Notes under the pieces: model-generated | What the model was told of the DNA's origin: nothing | Databases searched by the model: none | Seen by the model: only the letters and a program-made list of their open reading frames with translations | Made by a program: the position numbers and the translations under genes | Part shown: in pieces, positions 45,530-58,114 of the stretch | How positions within the stretch are numbered: the first letter of the stretch is position 1 | How the letters are laid out: every line of letters starts with the position of its first letter | Assembly: GCF_947179515.1 (NCBI RefSeq) | Contig: NC_067472.1 | Location: forward strand, 83,206,291 to 83,270,290 | From: Apodemus sylvaticus | Lineage: Eukaryota > Chordata > Mammalia > Rodentia > Muridae | Reading direction: 5' to 3' | DNA length: 64,000 nucleotides

Positions 45530-45650
45530 TCTTAGTTTTATTATTTCATTTGTGGTGTGGTCTTGCTAGAGAGCCCAACCTGGCCTCGAACACAAGTTCC
45601 CCCGTCTCAGCCTCCTGAGGGCTTGGCTGGCAGCTGGGTGTGACCATGCC
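45530..45650 (-). repeat. B1-like SINE, diverged
   Basis: 'gtcttgctagagagcccaacctggcctcgaacacaag' then 'tctcagcctcctgagggc' is a degraded reverse B1. Confidence 0.6.
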
Positions 45651-45710
45651 TCCTTTGATTTTAGTTTTCCTTGGAAACATGTCTGTCTTTTCATATACAC
45701 TTAACTCACT

Positions 45711-45794
45711 CTCTTGAATTGGTGAATAGTGATGTTCACCATTATAATTAATCTCTTGAATTGGTGAATAGTGATGTTCACTACTATAATTAAT
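45711..45794. repeat. 42 bp tandem duplication
   Basis: 45711-45752 and 45753-45794 are two head-to-tail copies that start CTCTTGAATTGGTGAATAGT. They differ at two positions near the end (caccatt versus cactact). Confidence 0.97.
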
Positions 45795-46737
45795 CTTCTG
45801 CTCACACTCCTAGAGAAGGACATTACTTCCAGTTAGTTCAAGGAGACATGCTCTGATCTTTCCAAGGTTGTTTGTAACTTCCTGACACAAATGTGGTATG
45901 TATTAGTGACTGACTCCTTCATTGATAGTTATTGCGGTTCTCTCTGAGTTTTCATTATTAAAAAATGATTAAGAAAGAGGGGCTTTGAAGGGGCTCCCTT
46001 CTCTTTATGTATTTATCTGTGTGTACAACCTAGGTTTCTAGAAAGGAGTTGTTTGGGCACAGAACATGTAGGTTTTAAACATTATGTTTAGTTTTATACC
46101 TCCATGGAAAACCTAGACAATAGTTGTATAGCAAATGACTAACAACTAGACAAGGAAAAGAGCAATCTTAGGACCCCCCCCCTCTCTCCATGACGCTGTC
46201 ATGAACTTGCAAATTATTGTCATATCATGTTGGGAAAAGCCAGTGACTGGCTACTTCCTTTGGGAGGAAGGGGACTACTCTGATGAACATTCACCCTTTC
46301 ACCTATATCTTTATCAAACGAAGACAAATTTGGAGTCTCCAGGAATGCATCTCCACTGCACAGTGCGCCACTGTGTCTTGTCAGCCCAGAGGATCTGTTC
46401 CCCTTCTGTCTCTCACTCTCGCAACAAACATTTCAATGTCATAATTAGGAGGCATCATATGGCCACAAGCCAGAGCAGCTTGATGATGGATGTGTTTTCA
46501 CTGGTGTGTGATAGATCATTCTTTTGAGTTTTATTTAAAAAATCCTCCCTACATCTTGACATATTTGGCCTTCTAGAGCTTCTAGATGTGCTTAACTAAT
46601 CTGCAAGTGAGAGCTCAGAGGGATGACGGATCAAGGCCAGTCCATGGTCCCCAGGAATCACCCCCAACCCTTCCCAGCCCTCTCATAGGCATCTAGGCAC
46701 AGGAGAAACATCATTGCAGATGGAAGTATGCTCTCAC

Positions 46738-46876
46738 CTCTGGGGCAATGTAGTCTGGAGTGCCACAGAACGTCTTGGTTGTCACCCCATCCCAGATGTT
46801 CTCCTTACACATGCCAAAGTCAGCGATTTTGATGTGCCCCTCAGAATCCAGCATCACATTGTCAAGTTTCAGGTCA
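46738..46876 (-). CDS. Prkcb: Prkcb coding exon: catalytic loop, DFG and activation loop
   Basis: This 139 bp exon has acceptor TGCCACAG and donor GTGAG. Its first base completes the Arg of YRD, and 46 whole codons follow. It begins with DLKLDN, holding the catalytic-base Asp (Asp466 in PKC-beta-II) and the metal-binding Asn. DFG follows in IADFGMCKEN (Asp484 binds magnesium). The activation loop TTKTFCGTPDYIAPE contains Thr500, the site phosphorylated by PDK1 in this family. All residues needed for catalysis are present and the frame is open, so the sequence shows no sign of decay. The APE motif ends the exon. The whole segment matches conventional PKC, and the beta assignment comes from the linked downstream exons. 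Confidence 0.98.
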
Positions 46877-48724
46877 CTGTGGCAGACAAGGATTTGGAAG
46901 TTTAGTTTGCATGCTGCTTATTTTAACTCACCCAACAGTCACTTGATATGAACACATCACACATCTGTACTCAGAGCTTCGAGGACACAAAGTTAACACC
47001 AAACCCACTTTTTCCTACAGTGGTTTATGATCTGGCAGGGAGATTATAACAATAGGGCCCAAGAACTTCTGTACTTTCTTTTTCTACAGGGTGAACTGCG
47101 TTGTGTCTCACAAAGATACAAGGATACATTATCTCAGGGAAGAGAGAATCCTTAGGAAGGATAAAGAAAAACAATGGAACCATGGATGATTCCAGAACCC
47201 AAGGGAAGTCCACAAGTTAACCTTTACACTGAGATCTTTTCTGTAATATAAAAAGATATTTTCCCATGAGAATATTACTTTTAAGATGTCTTTGAAGATC
47301 GTGGAGCTAACAAAAAAATCAGATCCACAAAATTTACTTAACTCCAAGTATTTCTGGCTCTCCTACTTTGTGGGACTGTACTCGGGAGCTCCAACTGCTC
47401 CCTCAATCAAGAGGGGTCCATTGCATGTTTGCTATGTGTTCAGATGCTATTACTGGAGCTAGACACATTAACTATGGATAAGGTAAATATAAATGATTCT
47501 TTTAATCTAATAGTCCCAGTGTTGAGCAAGGATAAGAAATATTTCCCTGTATGATCAGGGCTATTTGAACTCTGAACAGCAATTTGGAGAAAAGAAAGAT
47601 GATAGATAGTAAGGGTGGAAGGTGATGTCACTGTAGGATGGGTCTCTAAGATAGTGACATCTGGGCTTTAAAGAATTTGTCCTTTTCTCTCATCCTAATA
47701 TTGACATCTGTGTGGATGAGGACAGCTTCATAGTCTGGAGAACTCCTGCCTGTCTTCAGCAATGTAAGATTGCTCTCATATCCCATTGGGTATCTTTTAT
47801 ACTTGTTTCTTCCTAAATATCTACCCCAATGTCAACTTTCTGTGCACAAGTAGGTAGGGATGCTTGATGTCTCAGACTGATCTGGTTCTAATAGAAGATG
47901 TGGGAGTTCAGTTCTCTAGGAGGTATGGAGCCTACTTCCTAACTCCAAGCTCTTTCCTGCTCATCTTGATCAGGTTCTGAATGTCTGGTACAACCCTCTT
48001 TCCTGACCGTTAGGTCATGTAATGGGGATGATATAAGCCTGACCTCTGGTCCCAGGAATAGAATGGTTTTAGAAGCCTGTACTTGCCATTGTAAATTGTA
48101 CTCACAGTGACTGGTTCAATAACAGGCAGGGAGCCAATGGAGAACCATCAAAATCTTGATACCCTCTTTGTTTCCCCCAGCAAAAAGGCAAGCTCTTGAA
48201 TACTGGGCTGATTCAGGGGTGATAATATAAGTCTAAAAGCTCAGAGGTCCACTGATGAAGAGCAGAAAGCTAAAAAGGATCAGAGGCTACAAGGAATGTG
48301 ATAAATGAACCTTTCAGATATATCTGTGGACTTCTCAATGGCAGCTAAGTTAAGTAAAACTGAACTGAGTTGATGTGAGCTGAGTTCACTGTCAACTCAA
48401 TAGACATTGTGACAACCTATCCGGACACCTCCTATCTGTCTGTGAAGTCTCTTCATCCAAGAGGAGATCCATACACTTGCATCCACTGCAGACAGCAACC
48501 TTCCCCATCCTAAGCATCCTTGGCACCATCCATAGGACAAATCTTAGACAGAACTCATGCTAGTCTTCAAGGCAGAGTGTCCAAATGCCAGGCTAGAAAC
48601 CAAGAGTGCTGTATTATTCAGCAACTATATACCAGATATATGTATGAATTCATTATACATGACACCCCTCAACTTGACTATATGGCCAGAAACAAGCATC
48701 TGGGTCACCGGTCTCTGTTCTAGA

Positions 48725-48830
48725 TGTAGGTTTTTGTTTTGTGTGTGGGTATTGAGAATCCAAACTCAGGTCTTCATGCTTGCACTTTACCCACTGAGCT
48801 ATCTCCTCAGCCTTGGGTTGCTTTCTTTGG
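48725..48830 (-). repeat. B2/B3-type SINE head fragment
   Basis: 'actcaggtcttcatgcttgcactttacccactgagctatctcctcagcc' is the reverse complement of the tRNA-derived head. Confidence 0.7.
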
Positions 48831-49144
48831 TTGCTGCTTTTCACTGTAAGACACTCTCGTTCTATGTCAAAAGAGAGCTGGAACATTTATCATGGAGAAC
48901 TCCATTAAGAAAAGTTAGCAGAGACCTCAGAGTCAATGATCAATAAACCAGATACTAAGTTTGATAGAAAGGATCTTTCAGTTGTCTATGACCTCATCCA
49001 TGTGTAGCACGTTCCCCAGAAAAGGAAAAATCAAAAACTTTGTCATCTTAGATCCTTAAGAACTGCTTAGACTCAGGTAGCCGACGTCTAAGTCAGGTAC
49101 ACTTGCCTAAATCAGAGCAGTCCCTAACAGCTCTAACTACCTGC

Positions 49145-49830
49145 CATTACACCCACAGACAAGAAGTCCTCAACCTGAATCAAGGAAACGTGTCTTTGAA
49201 ACAGATGAAAACCATCAAAGAAATCCATAACCAATAAAAAAGAAAAGATTTGTGGAGCCCAGTCCCAATGGATAATACACTTCCCACACCTAAGGTTCAG
49301 GGAACATTGTGGAAGAGGGGATGGAAGGATTGTAAGAGTCAGAGAATCACGGAGTTTGATGTGAGATTCTCTCTTCTAGTAATGTCTGAAGCTACATCCA
49401 TACAGTCTTATCAATGTGACTGCCCAAATGTGACCTGAACAAGGACAACAATAGATGTGCTAAGACGGATTGGGGAAAGACCATGAGGCTTGAACCATAC
49501 ACAGGGAACTAGAGACAGATAAGGAATGCTGTGCATGAGAGAAATAGTTTCCAGGGATTAGCATAGCAATTGACTAGCTATCCAAATACCAAGTGGTCAG
49601 CCCTGAAAGTGTAACATTATACAGATGATCAGGTTATACATATGTATTTAGAAATGTGTGTGTGTTCAGATGTGAATATACACCATGTATACACATACAT
49701 GTGTGAAATAACAATCCATAAAAAAAGAAGCTGTGAGTTTAAAAGAAGGAAAGGAGGGGCATATAAAGTGGTTTGGCAGGAAAAGAAGGAAGGGAGAAAC
49801 TGTAATTAAAATCTCAAAAATAAAAAAGAA
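49145..49830 (+). repeat. Lx-type L1 3' UTR
   Basis: 'gtaagagtcagagaatcacggagtttgatgtgag', 'gacctgaacaaggacaacaatagatgtgc', 'accaagtggtcagccctgaaa' and 'taacattatacagatgatcaggttatac' follow the order of rodent Lx 3' UTRs, ending 'taattaaaatctcaaaaataaaa'. Non-coding. Confidence 0.8.
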
Positions 49831-50434
49831 CCAAGCTATCAAGCAGAAATCTAAATGAAGGAGGCAGCGATTTGTGACACTTGAAAAGATTTTCCACTGC
49901 AGAGGAAGTTTCTATGAAATCATAAAATTATACATCTTTTGTCATGTATTTTTACAATTTTCACTTGATTATCAATTTCTAGAACTCTATTTCAATTGAG
50001 TTTCTTGATAGTAAGCAATGAAAAACAATTTCGATGATTTTAATATGAAAGGGAATTTATAGAAAGATATTGAGGAGTTCACAAAATCTCTGAGGAAGCA
50101 AGAGAACCTAATAGGGAAGCTCCACAAGGCCAGAACCATCTGATCAAAATGCAGAGTGGGCATATTGATGCCACCACCGGCATCACCACAAGATACAGAC
50201 ATTGCCTCTTCTTCCACAAGGTCCTGATGACTCTACAAGTACTGCCAACACCTACTGTAAATCAGCTGCAGCCGGTGATAATGGCCACTCTCAGCTACTA
50301 TCTTAGTTTCTTGGTCACCAGTTTTCTTGATTCACAGTATTGGGTGAATACAACTGAGTGTCTAAACCTGGGTCATGAACTTGGCCTTGCTCATAGAAAC
50401 TATGCATGGAAGTGATCATTTCATATCTCTGCAT

Positions 50435-50545
50435 ACTGAGATAGAATCTCACTCTGTAGCCCAGATTAGCCTTGGACTTATGATTCTCCTGCTTCATGTT
50501 CCCATGTACTAGGGTGATAGGTATGTGTAACTACAGCCAGTGTAA
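50435..50545 (-). repeat. B1-like SINE, diverged
   Basis: 'gagatagaatctcactctgtagcccagattagccttggac' is a reverse B1, continuing to 'taactacagccag'. Confidence 0.65.
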
Positions 50546-50680
50546 CTAGTCTTTACAATAAGAAGTGGACTTTGTAAAAAAAAAAATTAAATAAAACAGA
50601 AAACAAACCCTGTATTAAAAGTGGAGACTAAAAAAGGAAATCTAGAAGAGAGGAAAGGGAGAGAGGAGAAAGAGACTAGA

Positions 50681-50692
50681 CAGATGATAGAT

Positions 50693-50742
<50 letters not shown>

Positions 50743-50910
50743 GATAGATGATAGATGATAGATAGATAGATAATAGATAGATAGATGATAGATGATAGAT
50801 AGATAGATGATAGATGATAGATAGATAGATAGATAGATAATAGATGATAGATAGATGATAGATAGATAATAGATAGATGATAGATAGATGATAGATGATA
50901 GATAGATGAT

Positions 50911-50953
<43 letters not shown>
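50681..50953. repeat. (GATA)n array with ATGATA variants
   Basis: About 270 bases of GATA units broken by GATG and ATAGATGATAG variants into blocks. The opposite strand reads Tyr-Leu-Ser-Ile in a long frame, which is not a gene. Confidence 0.97.
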
Positions 50954-52284
50954 CATTTTAGAGAAGGGATTTCTTAGCACCCGAGTTGCTTGTTCATCAA
51001 TTCCAAATCTCAATCCATACTCCACTAGGCTGATAATGAGCCCTGAATCCCAGCCTAGCTAACAAGAACTCAGTTTCATTCCTGGGGCTGGATTTTCTTC
51101 TAACACATGTGTAGTTCACATTTAATCTTCTTAGGAGCCTGGTTGGTTCTCTTCTTTGAGAGCCACATCCTGGGAAGGAGTTAGAACCTACTGTTGCGAC
51201 AAGCGAAAGTTTTGTTGCATGAAAACGTAACACGATAGTCTTTGGTTAGTGTTTTCCTGCAGTTTGTCCCACATCCTTCAGCTCTACAGCAAGGGGTCCT
51301 GGGCTCCCAAGTATCACTAACTGCAGGCCAGAATCTTCATTATTTCTATAGTAGAGAGGTGAGCATCTGTTCCCAGCACCAGCAGCCCCATCTTATCCTT
51401 TCTACACACTACCATACTCCAATAAACTCTATTCTCCATAGTTCCCTTTTCCATCTCTTGCTCTACAATTTTTGTCTGTTTTCTCCACTTGGAACACTCC
51501 TCAGCACACAGTAGGCTTTTGATGACTATTTGTCAAATAGATTAATGAAATGGGCTGATATGACTCTTCATGAGCCTTTAAATAGACCCTTGCTCATGCC
51601 AAGAGCCGATAGAAGCACATTCCCCACCAGCTCCTGTTATATAACAGTCAGCCGATCCCCCTTGCCTGTGCCATCTCACTGCACAACGCAAGAGGAACTG
51701 TACACCCTGGACTCACTGACAAGTAGCAGCCTCAGGCTTTCTACCCTGCCTTGCATGAAATATAAAATGGTGTGACTCATACAGCTATGATCACACACTT
51801 GTTTCTCCCCAAACCGGCAAATGCCAACTTCTGAAGTTAATCCTGTCTTTCAGGGAGAGCGACTCAGAGATCTATTTCCAAATTGCAGCTACATACAAGA
51901 AAAATGGTTGCATAATAATACGATCCTGCCACACTCGGCAGTTGACTCTTCACATGCTTCCCGGATGTGGGGTCCAGGAGGAAAGTGCTGCTGGCACCAT
52001 CTTCACAGAGCTGCCTCTTCTCAGAGACTTAAGTGTCCTCATGCTGGAGGTCCCAGAGAATCATGGGTGACACAGCCCATCAAGACTTTGCTATCACCAT
52101 ATACAGCTGCCCAAACTTTGCCAGGGCAGTGGGCGATGCTGCCTGGCAGAACACATGCCTAAGTTAGTACTGGAGGATTCCTCCCCCACCGCAGATTCTA
52201 ATTTTAAAAGCAGTTGAAGAAAGAGGCAGGAAGGGAGGAGTTGAGGGAGCTGAGGAGACAGGAAGAACAGCCATGCTCACTTAC

Positions 52285-52347
52285 CGGTAAATGATGCCCT
52301 TGCTCTGCAAGAAGAACAGACCGATGGCGATCTCTGCAGCGTAAAAT
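52285..52347 (-). CDS. Prkcb: Prkcb coding exon: helix leading to the catalytic loop
   Basis: This 63 bp exon on the minus strand is preceded by a T/C-rich tract and TTTCAG and followed by GTAAGTG. Its first base completes a Val codon. It then reads FYAAEIAIGLFFLQSKGIIY and ends in two bases of the Arg codon of the YRD catalytic-loop triplet. By PKC-beta-II numbering these are about residues 445-465. This segment is the C-lobe helix that precedes the catalytic loop. The split phases match the exons on both sides exactly, which supports both borders. Confidence 0.97.
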
Positions 52348-54240
52348 CTGAAATTCGGGGAAAAAAAAAAGGGTGATGGAGAAAGTCAAAGGCACCACAC
52401 ACTTAGCTCAGAAGTCAATAGAATATCGATCGAATGAGGCACTAGGCATGTAAAGCCCACGATGGCTACTCAGTGCAACATCTCCTAAAATGCAGAGCGT
52501 GTGGGTGGGTGAACAGGATGGTTCAGAGTGACACATGAAGGTGGGTAAAGGATCAGCAACTACATAGTGGGGAGGGTCTGTGGAGGTGGGTGGGCTGGTG
52601 CAGAAGGATTGTTTCAATATAGTACAAGACTTTAATGGCAGCCTCTGGCAGCCACTGAAAGCTTAGCATGCACTTGGCATGGTGTTAGGGGCTATCTGTT
52701 TTAATTTCACCTAGATTCTGATGGCATAGTTCATAGTACCTCCTTGTTGTTCAAATGGGGAAACCCAGACTTAGAGATGAAGTCTGTGAAGAGCCTGGAG
52801 AAGACATGCGTTCCAGATGAACGGTCCAGCCGGGACTGGAAACAGTTGGTGTCTAATATGTAACTTCTTGGTGGAAGTCCACCAAGAGTGAAGAGGAGTT
52901 TGTTTTTCTTGTGGTGCTAGGGATAGCAGAAGAACTCAGAGCAATGTGTTTCTAGGCACTTCCCCAGTCCTTGGGGAAGTTATTTTATTTCCTGAGGCCT
53001 AACTTCACTCTGCAGGCAGCTCCGCTGGCCCATAACGCTGTAACTTTTCTTGTAGCTCAGGCTTGCCTCAAACTTGAATTTCCCTGCCTCACCATCTCAA
53101 GGGCTGGCCATTAAGCCTGGTCTAGCAAAGAGATCTTAAGGGCACAAAAACAAAAACAAAACAAAACAAACAAAGAAAACCCTATCAGTTATACCACAAG
53201 GGTTGGTGGACTAATAGTAGTAACTGTGCTCAGTCCTAATAGTATGTGTCAGGAAATGATGAATCAAACCTGGGTCAACTTGATGTCAGAAAGAAAAAGA
53301 GAAGCAGTTCTATGTATAATACCATCACGAAGTTTGATTGAGAAGCACAGGGCTAAACAGAACAGTGTCCCTGGCTTTCGTAGGTGGGAATACAGGAAGC
53401 AGGCTGAACAGAACATGAACCCATGGCCCTCCCAGAGCTGTAGGGTGGGTCCCTCCATGGGCTCTGAGGGCTCTCAGGAGAAGCAATAAAACCTAAGCAA
53501 ACACCCAGGAAGGAGAATTGACGTTCATTCCTGTGGCTTTTTCTGTGCCTGCTCACCCACGGGGTTCTAAGCAAAGAAGAAGCTCTCTGAGATTTTTATT
53601 TTATAAATGATCTCTTCCTGGTTTATGCATTGGAGGGGACAAAATGGAGAACCCACAGACCACAGCTGCAAGTCAGTTCAAACCTTCATCTCCCCAAGAA
53701 CCAGAGGGAAAGGGGTGTAAGAAAGAGATGAACAAACACAGGTGGACCTCACCCACACAGATCCCCCCACTAGATCTTGAATCTGGGCGGTTCCCGCCCT
53801 CCGGGTCTCATTTCCCTTGTTTGTAAAGCTTGGGTGAGACTCTCTCCCTCCCTATACCGCTCAGGATGAAATGAGATGGTGTTTGTTCAGTACTTGAGGG
53901 TCTGGCACAAAGAAAGCTCTCAATAAATATTAGCAAATGAACAAACAAAAACCTGCAAAGACATTCCCCAAGGAAGTGAGAAGACCTTTCTCAGGATGGA
54001 GGGGCAAAAAAAAAATTAGAGATTATGAAACAGCCATTGATTTAGAGCTGTGAGTTCTTAGCTGGCCTTCAGGAATATGAAAAAAACATCTCAAAGCAAG
54101 TGGAATACAGTCCCTTGGCCAAATAATGTTCACGAAGAGGAAGCCCTGGATGTTAGGGAGGAAAATCCGTTGTAGGATAAAACTTAAAGAACTGACAAGC
54201 ATTTACCCCAAGGAAAGGGCACAGAGAGGGTCTGTCTTAC
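52348..54240 (-). other. Prkcb intron, 1,893 bp
   Basis: The intron is bounded by a GTAAG donor at its high-coordinate end and a long pyrimidine tract with TTTCAG at its low end. It contains an old MIR-like fragment around 52670-52800 (minus orientation), a degraded B1 at about 53030-53130 (minus) and a MIR tail ending in a CTCAATAAATATT-type sequence near 53920. The rest, including 53200-53800, shows no gene or repeat that I recognise. Confidence 0.8.
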
Positions 54241-54332
54241 ACAGCATGGGGCTCCTTGAAACGGCCAACTTGCTGGATGTGGTACATGAGGTCCCCCCCA
54301 TTCACATACTCCATCACAAAGTACAGGCGGTC
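54241..54332 (-). CDS. Prkcb: Prkcb coding exon: kinase hinge and start of C-lobe
   Basis: This is the most upstream exon of the gene seen here, 92 bp, read on the minus strand. It follows a TTTCCTCAG acceptor and ends in a GTAAG donor. It encodes DRLYFVMEYVNGGDLMYHIQ followed by QVGRFKEPHA, plus two bases of a Val codon completed by the next exon. By known PKC-beta numbering these are about residues 414-443. MEYVNGGDL is the hinge that lines the ATP pocket, with Met420 as the gatekeeper. The protein is a calcium- and diacylglycerol-dependent Ser/Thr kinase that moves to the plasma membrane on activation, with roles in B-cell receptor signalling and insulin secretion. The exon alone could fit other conventional PKCs; the beta assignment rests on the downstream exons. 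The exon carrying the rest of the N-lobe was not found between here and base 64000. Confidence 0.97.
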
Positions 54333-54679
54333 CTGAGGAAAGAGAACAGACACCAAAGTCAGCACCCCATACTTTCTCACGACCCAAATGGGGAGGAGGG
54401 AGTTGCTGGGATTTCTGAGGAGAACTACCAGTACTCCAGCGTGTTCTTTCAGGCGGGGCCCAGCATCCCCTTAAAGGTAACCTCTGTTCCATTGTAAGCA
54501 TGCAGGCTAGCACAGGTGGAATGAGATCATTTTTAATTAATAACTACAAATTGAAATTCATTTGTGCTGGAAAATATAATTAACACATGGATCTTACTAC
54601 TTAATTGATATTATTGTCTAGTACAGGGTTTGCTGGAACAAAAAGTAATAAATATTGGGTATATAATTTTACAGTAATA

Positions 54680-55145
54680 GGTATTTGTGGGAGCCTGTCT
54701 TCATGTTGGTGATTTCACTTCCTGTCCTGTACCATCTTCCCTCAATGGCTGGGCTAATTTGTGTAACCAATGGGATGCGTGACTTTGGGATAAGGTCACA
54801 AAAGACCTTACAGCTTCCATTCTGTATCTTCTTAGATTACATCTTCTACAGCAACCATGATGGGTAGATACTCAACCAGCACTATACAGAGGCCTATTGA
54901 CAAGGACTCAAAGCTTCTATCCACAGTCAACACCAATATACTAGTCACATTACTGAGTCACCTTCCTTGTCTAAGCCTTCAGAGGACTGCAGTCGCCACT
55001 GGCCACTTGACTGTCACTTCTTTTGAAACCAGAAATGAGACTTTTAAGGAGGTATGCTAGCCTAAATCCAAGACAGAAGCTGTAAAGTGATAAATGTTTA
55101 CTGTTGCTTTTAGCCACTGAGTTTTGAGGTGACAGACAACTAACC
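54680..55145 (+). repeat. MLT1-type MaLR LTR
   Basis: 'cttcagaggactgcagtcgccactgg' then 'gctgtaaagtgataaatgtttactgttgcttttagccactgagttttgaggtg' is the 3' end of an MLT1-like LTR. The 5' part is diverged. Confidence 0.7.
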
Positions 55146-55229
55146 TGGTGGCTAGTAAAATCCATCAATTAGCAGAGTTTCAAAAGCAACAGCCTTAGAA
55201 AGACAACACTGTACTTTGGGCTTGGAACA

Positions 55230-55805
55230 TCTCCCCCAAATATTCATGTCTGGAAGGTTTGAGCCCTGACTGTGGTAGTAACCTTTCTTGATACTGTGAC
55301 TGAAAACCGGAGATTGCAACTTAAGGGGAGGACAAGTTCATGGTGGCCAGAGCTCTTTGGATCCAATCACTTCCCACAGGTCCATCAACTGGCAGTCAAA
55401 GCCCCAATATATAACCCTATGAAGACACATTGTATTCAAACCAAAACCATGCAGCAGAGTCCAGAGGTGGGACTTGAGGAAGTGGTTGAATCATGAGGAT
55501 TGTGGACTCATTAATGGGCTAATTCTTATGGGTTCATAACTTAGTAAGGTACTGGGAGGCAGTGGAAACTTTGGAGATGTTGGTCATTGGTAGATGATCT
55601 TAAAGGGAATATTTTGTTGCTAGCTGTTTCCCTAGATTCCCTCCCTTCCTCTGCTCTATCACAGCACTCCACCATCATGTTCTGCTTCATCGATGGGAGT
55701 AATAGTGGGTTGACCCACCATAGACTGAAACCTGTGAAGCCAATGAGCCAACTGACCTTCCTTCTCTTTAAATGGTTTCCCTCAGACATTTTGTTACAGC
55801 AAATG
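55230..55805 (+). repeat. MaLR LTR, internally interrupted
   Basis: 'catctcccccaaatattcatgtctgg', 'cactccaccatcatgttctgcttc' and 'tttccctcagacattttgttacagcaa' follow MaLR LTR order. The part at about 55270-55440 resembles a different, MT-like piece in reverse orientation. Confidence 0.6.
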
Positions 55806-57009
55806 TCAGCATGTGAACAGGCACATTTCAGGAATTTTCATTGCAAAACCAGAAGATTGCCCCAAATCCCTCAAGACTGAAAATTAAAAGCAAGGGGAGA
55901 GAAATCGTATCAGGAGAAATGATGTTCTAAAGAGACGCCTATACCTTTTCCTTCAGCTATCAGACTGTGAAGACAATGGACCCCAAAGAATTAAAATTTC
56001 CCCAGAATTCCCATACTAAAAGAAAGGAGACAGAAGAACTGGCCCCAGCCTATCCAGAGGAGGCGTGTGCCTCCCAAGAAGAGATTACACACAGTCAGGC
56101 CACCCTGCAGGACAGACCAGAGCTAAGGCCATGTGAAGTGCAGGACCACGCCTTGACCAGGACAGCTTCCTTATTCATGCCTCTCCCTCTATCCTAAAGC
56201 CAAGCCATGCTCATACACGCCAGGACAGACTCCTTTCCAATGCAGCCATATTGAGTAATCTAATCTTCCTTCTCTGCCTGCTTTATATACCCTTGATGAT
56301 CATGTTTTTATACATAACAACAAGAACCTAAAACAAGGACATAGGCAGAAGTGAAGCAACTGGGACCTGGAAAAAATTTGTATCTCAACCTAGGGGACTT
56401 TGCACGTGCCTCTCAAGGCATGCTGTGGGCTCTTTCAGGCCAGGGGCTGGGGAAGCCTGTTCCCAGCCCTTGAGTGACACACAAGAGGTGCCCAGAGAGA
56501 GAGAAAGAGCACATGGGTAGATGCCAAAGAGATTTTATTTAGGAGTTCAGCTCTGGCTCTTCACAGCTGGGCATATTTGAAGTGTTGATATCTGGGTTTC
56601 CTCATGTGAACAGTGGAGGGAATCAGATCCACGGTGCTGCCTATAAGGCAGAAGGCATCATGGTCCTGGAGAAATGCCCACCTGAGATTTGACGTCTTTC
56701 CTTTTGTCAAAGGGCTTTGCTAAATGAATGAGCAACACCCCCTCCCCTCGGTTCTGCCTGGGTTAAGTCGTTCCTTTAGTCTGCTTTCTTTTGGCTTACC
56801 AAGGCAGGACTTAAACTATTTGCAGGAAACTAAAATCCCCCTCATGTTCTCAGCCTAAAAAAAAAATGTTTCCTCTAAATTAACCCACCCAAGCTAAGTC
56901 AGGTCTGCTTGCTATGTTCCTCTGTGAAACTGTGGATGACCCTCTGATGACATCATAGCTTGTAATTACATATTCAACCCGATGGCAGTCTATCTCATCT
57001 GTTTATCCA
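55806..57009. other. Sequence without a clear assignment
   Basis: No exon is recognised. 55960-56320 has the look of an old LTR but cannot be named. An A-run lies near 56862. Confidence 0.4.
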
Positions 57010-57450
57010 TTTATTCTTTAAATAAAGAACTATTTTCAGAGCCTTACTAGGTACCATGTTACAGGTGCAGCAGAGAAAAGCAGTGAACAAAGCCAACAAA
57101 AATTCCTGACATCTATGTTTCAACTCAGCAGAGACTTAGTACTAAAGATAATACTAGAGGTTACAAAGTGTCAAAAGGTAGTGAGTGCTATGTAAAAGAT
57201 CCGGGTTAAAGAGCCTGGGGTGCTGGGCGAATGAGACTGCCAACTGCAGTAAAGTGCTCAGAATAAACGTCCCTGAGAAGACACTTGAGCAGGCATGTAT
57301 CTGGGGGAGGAAACAGCCTAGCAAAGGCCGTGGGCAGAGAGTTCACCTACTATTCCTTAGGATCTACCAGGAACCAGTGAGAGAGTCACTGAGGAGAGGA
57401 GAATAGAGACAGGGCGAGAGAAGAGACCAGAGACGGACAGACTCAGATCA
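57010..57450 (+). repeat. Ancient interspersed repeat, family not assigned
   Basis: 'gccttactaggtaccatgttacaggtgcagcagagaaaagcagtgaacaaagcc' and 'ggtagtgagtgctatgtaaaagatccggg' match a common old mammalian repeat type whose name I cannot fix. Confidence 0.5.
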
Positions 57451-58114
57451 TATAAGGGAAATGCCAAGATTTAGGGGCTTCGTCTTGTGAGCAAACGGTC
57501 TAGAGACAGATCGTGCTGACTGTCTGCCATCTCTGGCCAAAACAATCCATCGATGTAAATTAATGAGCGAATGGATGAACAACACAGGAATCCACGGGTA
57601 CCTGAAGCACCATCGTGAGTTCAAAGGTTGGAAAAGATATGCTGTCCCAGAAGTTTCTCTGGAGATAGGTCTCAAGATCACTCTATGTCCCTGGGCCTGT
57701 GTCCTCAGTGTTTGGTGAGGACAGTATAGCCAACCGAGTGGCTTCTGTCCCATACACAGAGCTGAATGCTGTGACTACGTCCTGTCCTGGATCAGGGGCA
57801 TCACCTGGTTTCTCAAGCCAGGCTAGCACTGTATCTCACGTTAACTGGTCGCCATGTGAACTGGTGGGTCATAGCCATTTTTTTTTAAAGAGAAAACCTA
57901 AGCAAGAATTAGAATGGAATGGTACTTAAGAATGGAACAGAAAGGATCAGAGTCCCAAGTCCAGAGCACTGAGTATGTTTTTGTAAACTGTGGGTTGGGC
58001 TGTTTAAGGTGTTGATAACGCTGAGGTGTGATGTAAAAGTCAGCTTTACACGAAAAGTTGCAAAGCCTTCTGGGAGGGTTAGAAGGGCAACTGCAGGGCA
58101 GAGATCCCAGAGCC

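Larger units (their letters stand above)
41206..46737 (-). other. Prkcb intron, 5,532 bp
   Basis: The intron contains a B3-type SINE at about 42050-42240 (minus), a 5'-truncated L1 at about 42405-43745 (minus), MIR-like fragments at about 43860-44090 and 44850-45000, B4/B3-type SINE sequence at about 44270-44600 (plus), a B1 remnant at about 45530-45650 (minus) and a 42 bp tandem duplication at 45711-45794. No exon was found in 45800-46730. Confidence 0.75.
46877..52284 (-). other. Prkcb intron, 5,408 bp
   Basis: The intron holds a B2/B3-type SINE fragment at about 48725-48830 (minus), an Lx-type L1 3' region at about 49145-49830 (plus), a B1 remnant at about 50435-50545 (minus) and a (GATA)n array at 50681-50953. 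The stretches 46880-48700 and 51000-52280 show no gene; 51420-51550 resembles an L2/MIR tail. Confidence 0.75.

Noticed and set aside
50642..51025. Tyr-Leu-Ser-Ile-rich minus frame resembling a membrane protein
   Set aside because: It is a translation of the GATA array.
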